Shown: piece by piece, positions 57,988 through 64,000 of the stretch
Numbering within the stretch: the stretch's first letter is position 1
Layout of the letters: the number at the start of each line of letters is the position of its first letter
Origin: Montifringilla adamsi
Lineage: Eukaryota; Chordata; Aves; Passeriformes; Passeridae
Direction: 5' to 3'
Assembly: GCA_017590115.1 (NCBI GenBank)
Contig: JAGGNK010008337.1
Span: 2,558,412-2,622,411, forward strand
DNA: 64,000 nucleotides
Made by a program: the position numbers and the translations under genes
Notes under the pieces: generated by a model
Database searches by the model: none
The model's input: the letters and a program-made list of their open reading frames with translations, nothing else
What the model was told of the DNA's origin: nothing

Positions 57988-59500
57988 CCCAGCGCTCATC
58001 CCCAATCCAAGGGCCACCCTCTAAGTGGAAAAAAGCTTTGTCTTAGCTGGCAGCCTGTTGGGATGAGCAATCCTGTGATATCCAGCAAATGTGAGCTCCC
58101 ACCAGGATGAGATGCTTTTCCCATTGTCCCTGTAATCCCAAAAAACTGAACTCCCGAACAGAAGTGGCTTTGCTAAACAGTTTATTTTCCTGGCTAGATG
58201 CTCTACCTTGGAAATACTATCTATCATAATGAAATTATCTCTAATCATGGTATTATCTATCATATCAAGAAGCATCCATGGATTTCCTATAGCAGGCAGG
58301 TGCAGGTTTTAAATATGATGCCCAGATTAATGATTGTGTCTTTGTCAACTTGGAGAAGCAGGGAAGGACTTGGCACTCTGAAAAATTATTGTGTCAGTAC
58401 AGCATGAGCAGGATGGCACCAAATGGGTGAGCAAACAGCAGAGGAGGAGAGCCACCTCCTCTGAGCTTTAAGGCATTGGGAAGTATTTAAAAGAAAGAGG
58501 TTTGCAGTTTGTCAGATTCAAATACAGCCCAAAAATCTACAGTGTGTCGTGTTTCTGCCTCTTCTTAGTAGATTTTATGATAAAAATAGTGTGATTTGTG
58601 TTTATAGCTGGCTGGCACCCCGGGTAATAGAGTGTGTTTCTGCACACTCACATGGAGATGTTCTCCTGTGTGTGTTTTAAATATTTTCAGCTGAGGCACT
58701 TCATAAATGCGAGCTCTAACATGGTAAAAAGGGTAAAGACTGATAATTTCCTATTTGGTGAGGGACAGTGAGGCTAAAGGGAAAGCTGGGCAGTGGAGGA
58801 GGGCAATGATTGCCTCAAGCTGGGAAAGCAGTGGTGGGAACCTCAAGCCTAATTAAAAATGCATTATTTTTCTGGTGTAATACTCCGACTATTCCAGAAG
58901 AACTGTGCTTGTGGTTCTGCCCATTAAAATCAAATATTTATATTTTATATTTACTTCAAAGACTGCCAGTGAAAAGAAAGTGCTTTCTAAGTAGTTTAAC
59001 GTGTGAACAGGTTGTGGGCCAAGCTGGGAAAATGAGTGTGCTGATGTTAAGTGACACACAGACCACATGAATATTTACAGGTGCTTTTTGAAGTATAAGG
59101 TGGTTTTCCCCAACCTTTGGCATGTGTGGAGGAAGAAGTTGCACGTTGGAGGAGCATTCCTTGTTTTCTTGCTTCTTTGTTATGTGTCAGCCTTTGTGCA
59201 GAAAATTTCCTCATTCTGTGGAGTGCCTTAGGATGCTTTGGATGCCGTGGGCTGCTTTGGGCGTCGCTTTGTAAGCAAAAGACAGGGACGTGATTCAAGC
59301 GCCATCAGGTATCGTTGATTGTCCCCATTGTTTTGGAAATATTAATCTAACTCCAGGTGCAGAGGGGCCAATCCTGCCTGCGTTTGACTGTGTCGGACTT
59401 GTTCTGGACACAGCACCTTCCTCACCTCTTGTGTTTGGAGCCATTTTTCAAGTCCTTGTTTTTCCCCAGGAAGTTCATAAAAACGAGATAAAGCCATCAT
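57988..59500. other. Intergenic DNA with AT-rich stretches
   Basis: Stretches at 58215-58275 (repeated TTATCT/TATCAT), 58550-58610 and 58850-58960 are AT-rich but less motif-dense than the islands called separately. No gene seen. Confidence 0.4.
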
Positions 59501-59504
59501 CGTC

Positions 59505-59685
59505 CCACTGATGTGGATAATAACAGTGCTTCACATTTCTCGTCTTTGTAGTGCTTTACAAATATTAAATAATTAATCTGCACAAGAATGGAAGAGAGAG
59601 AATCCTCCTTTGACTGAAACCCTGGGGAGCAGAGGCAGAGAAATCCATAAGCTTTCTCCAAGCCAGAGAGGGAGAGGGTGGTGGG
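59505..59685 (+). mobile_element. Possible ancient MIR-like SINE remnant
   Basis: Segments occur in the order of the MIR core and tail: AATAACAGTGCTTCACATTT, then TAGTGCTTTACAAATATTAA (compare the MIR core CTTTACATATATTAA), then a degraded middle, then GGGAGCAGAGGCAGAGAAAT and AGCTTTCTCCAAGCCAGAG, like the tail AGAGGTTAAGTAACTTGCCC. Strongly diverged. Ancient amniote SINEs in birds often survive because they were co-opted as regulatory DNA. Confidence 0.4.
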
Positions 59686-61317
59686 GACGTGGGTCTGTTC
59701 CATGTGGTGCCCATCTGGGGCCACTCTGCCTGGATGGTGGGATCAAGGCACTTGCACTGGGGGATGATGTGCCCTCACCTTGCCCCTCTGAGCAGGGAAG
59801 CAGATTCATGACATTTCTTCCAGCCTTACCTGGAAAGCCTTTCCCAGGAGAGAGAGACACTTCGTGGGCTTTTTGTTCCATGGGGAGGATGCTGGGAATA
59901 ATGTAGCTTGTGAGGTGGATGAGGTTAGATCACAATTTGGCTTTGCTGAGGGAGGTTTGAACGGGTTGGATCTCCTGTGGGAGATCCCACCACGAGAGGA
60001 GTGAAGGATCTGGGATCACAGCCTGGGAGCAAGCAAGACACGGGCTCTGCTTTCCAGAGCCCTGGAGACAAATCGTGTACAAACTGTTTATAGCAGCTCT
60101 CCAGAGATTAGAGACTTTCTACAAGCACCAAGGGAAGACCCTTAACGTGGATAAGTTGTTCATTTCACAAATCCCAGCCTCACATGACTTTCCTTAAGCT
60201 CTTGAGTGTGACAGGGAGATGGAGCTGGGAGGGCTTTCCATGGAAATCCCGTGAAGGTGAGATGTGTTTTGCAGGAGACCTGGGGAGAGGAAGGACATCC
60301 CAGCTCCTGTTAGTCCCTGCCTGCCCTTGGCTGTGTTGGGCAGGGAAAAACAGGGACTGGAATCTGGGTTTCCCACAACCCAGGGGAGCATCCTTCATGC
60401 CTGTCTTGTGGCTGTTCTGGGATGACTTTTTACCTTGTTCCTTTGGGTCGGGACCTTCATCCTAGAGATGAGAAACTCCTCCCTGTCAAAGTCACGTTGA
60501 AATGGATGCATTTAGCAATGTGGATTTTGGCTATTTTTTGGCACTTTTTTTTCTTTCTTTTTTATCAAAAAGGAAAAAAACCCAAAGCAATCAGGTTTAC
60601 CCAATATACTCTGATTTTGCCCTTTTTCTTAGCCCAAGTGTGCTGTTGTGGATAGCAAGCGCTGAGCTGGCAGCGAGGCCCCATCTTGTCACTCCATTTG
60701 GCTTCTTCTTTTCTTCCCTTGTGGGCAGCTAAAAATCACTTTGCCTTTCCCAGTCTTTATCTAACCTCCCCAAAGTGGGCCAAGCAAGCCTGGTATTTCC
60801 ACACAATTCAAGCAGTGTTGTTTTTTTTTTTTTTTTCTTTTTTCATCGCAGAGGGCAAATCCCAGAATAGAGCATAAATAAATAGATGATTTTGGAGGAC
60901 TGTAGATCATTGAGCAGAATGCAGAAAAGGCTCCTTGTTTTGAAAGAGCAGCATGAGGCTCAGCAACAATGAGTCTTGAAGCCCGATGAAAATCTTGGAT
61001 GCTTTGAGGCTCTGTGTGTTGGGTGAACTTTATTTATATTTGGCACAGACGAGCTCATGTGTGATGCCAGCGGCTGCCAGGGGACGTGGATGGAGCTGAA
61101 TAAAGCTTCTCCCAGCCTGATACAGGGAAATGTTAAATCAGGCTGGAGGTGGTGATTTCTAAGCTTTGGTTGGGTTTTGAAGTCAGCCTGGTTTCCATAA
61201 GGAAAATTCCTTTTTTTTCCTTTTTTTTTTTCCCCCCCCTCTTTTAAGAAGCAGATCCCCCACCACAAAAAAAAAAAAAAAAAAAAAAAAAAACAGCCGG
61301 TGTTATTTCCATAACCC
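59686..61317. other. Intergenic DNA with low-complexity tracts
   Basis: T runs near 60820-60842 and 61209-61230, a C/T-rich tract to 61245 and a 27-base A run at 61267-61293. No gene or regulatory island supported. Confidence 0.5.
61267..61293. repeat. 27-base A run
   Basis: Uninterrupted A homopolymer about 25 bases before the CR1 fragment at 61318. CR1 elements do not end in poly(A), so this is a separate simple repeat. Confidence 0.9.
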
Positions 61318-61392
61318 CCCTGCCCATGACAGGGATTTTGGAATCAGATGATTTTAAGGACCTTTCCAATCCAAACCAGTCAGTGATTCTAA
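61318..61392 (+). mobile_element. CR1 LINE 3'-end fragment
   Basis: CCCTGCCCATGACAGGG, TTTTGGAATCAGATGATTTT, AAGGACCTTTCCAATCC, AAACCAGTCAGTGATTCT. Diverged copy of about 75 bases. Confidence 0.85.
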
Positions 61393-62030
61393 ACTGCAAT
61401 AACAATTCTCCATATATTTAATCTCTTCCTCTCCCAAAACTGACTCTGGTGTGCCTCTCTTCTGGGACATTTACTGCTACCAGCAGACCCCACCTTCTTA
61501 AACAAACTCTAAAACTCTTTCCTTTGCTGGAAAGCAGGAAATTTGTCAACACTGGAAAAGAGCAGCAGGAAGAAAATAAACTTGAAACTCCAAAACTCAG
61601 TTGAGTATGTAGATCTATATCTATCTATCCATATATATATATGTAATTTTTTTCTAGATCAAAAATACATATTTCCAGGGTAAACATTTTGGTGATGCAC
61701 AAGAAGTGTGCAAATAGGGAAGAAAGTGGAGGCAGCTCCTGTTTGCCACATAAGTTGGGAAATTTCACCTTTGCCAAACTCTGTCTTGGAAAAGACTTCG
61801 CTGATTTCATATGATGGAGCTCCCTCTTTCCCCCTCCAAAGTCCTGCACAGGACTTTGAATACAATAAAGTTGCTTTGAACTCTTTCAATTATTTAACAA
61901 CTTTCAAGTGGAGAAATATTTGGGGGTTTTAATTTCCTTTTTGGCTCTTCCCCCCCACCCCGCCAACATGTGTTTTGGTTTTTTTAAAAATTTTTTTGCC
62001 TCCGTTCTGTTTGCTAAACAGTAATTGCAG
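61393..62030. other. Intergenic DNA with an AT microsatellite
   Basis: Contains a TATC/AT repeat at 61614-61643 and T/C-rich tracts near 61943-62000. Nothing else recognised. Confidence 0.45.
61614..61643. repeat. (TATC)/(AT)n microsatellite
   Basis: CTATATCTATCTATCC followed by six AT dinucleotides. Confidence 0.85.
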
Positions 62031-62034
62031 ATCT

Positions 62035-62320
62035 TTCCTGCCACCTTTAATACTCCCAGCTAATTATCCTGAAATAAATCTCTTTCAAGTCTGCATGCCA
62101 GCAGTTGTGGGATATGAGCGGCTCTTTCAGCTCCCGGCTGCCTGTCACTCAGGCGGGCCTCAGCTGCAGCTCCGAATGATGAGTATTAGTCTCCCGCTGG
62201 GATGATTCTCCCAATCTCCCCACTTCCAACAGCATCTCCCAGGGCTGCACCACGCTCCTACCTGTTAGCCTAATCTGGGATTTTCTTTTGCTAACGCTGT
62301 TATTTTGAAAGGAGGAAGAG
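62035..62320. promoter_or_regulatory. Conserved-enhancer candidate
   Basis: CAGCTAATTATCCTG, AAATAAATCTC, GATATGAGCGGCTC, CCTGTCACTCAGGCGGGCC, CCGAATGATGAGTATTAG, GTTAGCCTAATCTGGG and GCTAACGCTGTTATTTTG. CpGs are kept alongside ATTA cores in unique DNA. Confidence 0.42.
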
Positions 62321-62599
62321 GATTCCTGGGAGAAAGGCACTCGGTTAACCTTTTCCTAATTGCCATTCAAAGCTGAAAGCAAAGGGGGGGAAAAAAATAA
62401 AAACAAAATCAGGTGATGGGTGTCGCTGCACGGGAGGGTGGGCGTGCAGGTGAGGTCCCTCCTGCCTTCCTGGGGTTACTTCTTTGGCCAAAAGTAGTGG
62501 ATTTGGGGGTGGGCTCCCAATTTTGGGAGCCCGCCCTCCCCGGGGACTCGGCGGCTTTATTTGCAGTTGCGTCCCGCTCGCTCAGGAGCGAGGTTGTGG

Positions 62600-62890
62600 G
62601 GTTGTAGGCAGAGCTAAATGCTCCATCATTAATTTATTATGTGCTAGCAGTAATAGCCAGGGCTATTTTTAAATGCCACTTAAGCTCGCGCTCGCACACG
62701 GGTGTGTAATTTGACTACAGGACATGCATAAAGCGACACATTGTAACGCACTCGGAGATACGGCTTTAAATGAAAGAACTATTAAACTGTTAGCATTTAA
62801 AACGCTCGGGTTTGGGGTTTATTTTTTCTCCCCCTGCTGTATGTGGGCCTTTTAATGGCTTAACAATTGGATTATTCCAGAACCAGGAAT
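62600..62890. promoter_or_regulatory. Strong conserved-enhancer candidate
   Basis: CATCATTAATTTATTATGTG, AGCAGTAATAGCC, GCTCGCGCTCGCACACGG, GGACATGCATAAAGCG, GCACTCGGAGATACGGC, GAACTATTAAACTG and GCTTAACAATTGGATTATTCC. Many CpGs inside an otherwise AT-rich block are unusual for methylated vertebrate DNA and point to constraint or lack of methylation. Confidence 0.48.
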
Positions 62891-63114
62891 GCCATGTGGA
62901 CGCATCTGGGTGATGTGATGGGAATCGTGGTACCCGTTGCCTCTTGGGAGCTGCTGGTGGGAAGTGAGGGATGCTTGGCAGCATCACAGGCATCCCCTAG
63001 CTCTGTGCTCACATCTCCACCTCATTCCCAAAGCCAGAGGTTTTGGTTAGCCATTAAAGGCACTCCCAGGTTGCTCATGGCCTTGAATCTGTCTTCCCAA
63101 AGAGTTGTTTTTCA

Positions 63115-63500
63115 CCGAGGGCTCCCTCTCCAAACCAGCGATGGGCTGCGTTGAATTAATTCCATTAACTGCCAAAGGAATTCCTCGCTGCCGAATTATA
63201 TTTCCTGTGTCTGTAAATCATTTCACCGCTGCTTTCCCTGACAGTTATGCAAGTGACCTTTTGATTTCGCCATGTTTGGTGTTTTTTTATTCATGACATT
63301 GATAACCACTCTGTGGCTGCGCTCCATGGTGAGATCGGGATGCTCGAGAATATAGAATGTTTTATAAATATGCATGGATAAGAAAATGGAAACAGCATAA
63401 AGTTGAATGTTCCAGACTTGGACCTTGGAAACATAATATTTACACTGAGTAAGTCGTGTTAGTTTTAAGAGTCTATTTCTGGGTATTTTCACTTCCAGAG
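63115..63500. promoter_or_regulatory. Conserved-enhancer candidate
   Basis: GCGTTGAATTAATTCC, ATTAACTGCCAAAGG, GCCGAATTATATTTCC, GTAAATCATTTCACCGC, GTTATGCAAGTGACC, TTTATTCATGACATTGATAACC, TTATAAATATGCATGG and ACATAATATTTACAC. Nearly 400 bases of unique sequence with dense homeodomain, GATA-like and forkhead-like cores. Confidence 0.45.
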
Positions 63501-64000
63501 GAAGAATTGCTTGAAACCTTCCCCTTCTTCTGACTGAGCATGTTTTCTCTTTTGTTTAATCACCAGGCCCAGCTCTGCAGAGCTCCAGCAGACACTGGAT
63601 TTAGTGGGAGCTGTGGGTGCTCAGATGTGGGAGCCAGGGATGTTATAACCTGACTTGTGTAGTAGCAGGGCTGTGGGTTCCCCAAAGGAAAGGGGACTTG
63701 GACACCCCAATTTTTGTGCTGGGCTTTGCAGGTGCTATAGTGCCATAAAGACAAGTCTGAGCCTATAAAGCTCCTGGCTTCCCAGGAATCCCTGCCTGCA
63801 CCTCTTGCCTTCCCTCCATGATCCCATCCCAGTGGGTCTGAGCATGAAATGCTGTGAGTGAAACCACTCTTCCAGGCTGGGAAACCATGTTGGCATCCCA
63901 GCACTTGATTTGTAAGTCTAATTAGGAGTTAGAAGTGTCAGTGGCAGCATTTGCAGGCACAATTATAGCACCTGCAAAAAAAAAAAAAAAAAAAAAAAAA
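63501..64000. other. Intergenic DNA ending in an A run
   Basis: Ordinary GC-mixed DNA. The last 25 bases (63976-64000) are all A, and the run is cut by the window edge, so its true length is unknown. No poly(A) signal precedes it, so it is more likely simple repeat than a transcript end or retrocopy tail. Confidence 0.5.

Noticed and set aside
63976..64000. A run at the window edge as a poly(A) tail or retrocopy end
   Set aside because: No AATAAA or UTR-like sequence before it. Better explained as a simple repeat cut by the window.
1..64000. CRISPR arrays, operons, prophage or bacterial-type systems
   Set aside because: The sequence is vertebrate nuclear DNA. No regular spacer array or bacterial gene organisation is present.

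Overview
The window looks like avian nuclear DNA. The only interspersed repeats I can recognise are short 3' ends of CR1 LINEs, the main bird retroposon, with their usual block (two C-rich half-blocks, then ATTCTATG-like octamers). There is no SINE-rich or LTR-rich background of mammalian type. A/C-rich low-complexity tracts, long A and T runs and a fairly GC-rich, compact intergenic sequence also fit a bird, perhaps a smaller chromosome. No protein-coding exon can be supported with confidence, and no tRNA, rRNA, CRISPR array, operon or intact transposon is visible.

Left edge (1 to about 10.35 kb). The first 2 kb is the end of a long, A/T-rich 3' UTR on the + strand that ends at an AATAAA at 1972. 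From memory it most resembles the 3' UTR of a developmental transcription-factor gene. MAF (c-MAF) is my best guess, but recall alone does not settle this; SOX4 and BCL11A/B were considered. Two further transcript ends lie downstream on the same strand. One is a strong splice acceptor at 5576-5577 followed by a short open stretch and AATAAA signals at 6104 and 6153. The other is a pair of AATAAA signals at 10304 and 10321. This fits a gene with a proximal 3' end and one or more distal alternative last exons, an arrangement known for MAF, and is the main gene-structure observation here.

The rest (about 10.4 to 64 kb) reads as gene desert. GC-richer, repeat-poor sequence alternates with compact AT-rich islands dense in TAATTA, CAATTA, ATGCAAAT and GTAAACA motifs, the texture typical of conserved non-coding enhancers around developmental regulators. 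The best candidates are near 12.3, 14.3, 17.1, 21.0, 22.2, 29.8, 34.4, 37.8-38.7, 43.1, 51.1-52.2, 53.0, 55.6, 57.4, 62.2, 62.7 and 63.3 kb. Conservation is inferred from texture, not measured.

Repeats: nine CR1 3'-end fragments, two possible ancient MIR-like SINE remnants (35.4 and 59.6 kb), an eight-copy 39-bp minisatellite at 25.98-26.31 kb whose unit length (13 codons) opens several reading frames at once, and scattered microsatellites. The many 60-300 codon ORFs behave like chance or repeat ORFs. I found no convincing previously undescribed system. The items most worth checking are the alternative 3' ends, the minisatellite, the enhancer-like islands and an unexplained 305-codon antisense ORF at 53.1-54.0 kb.
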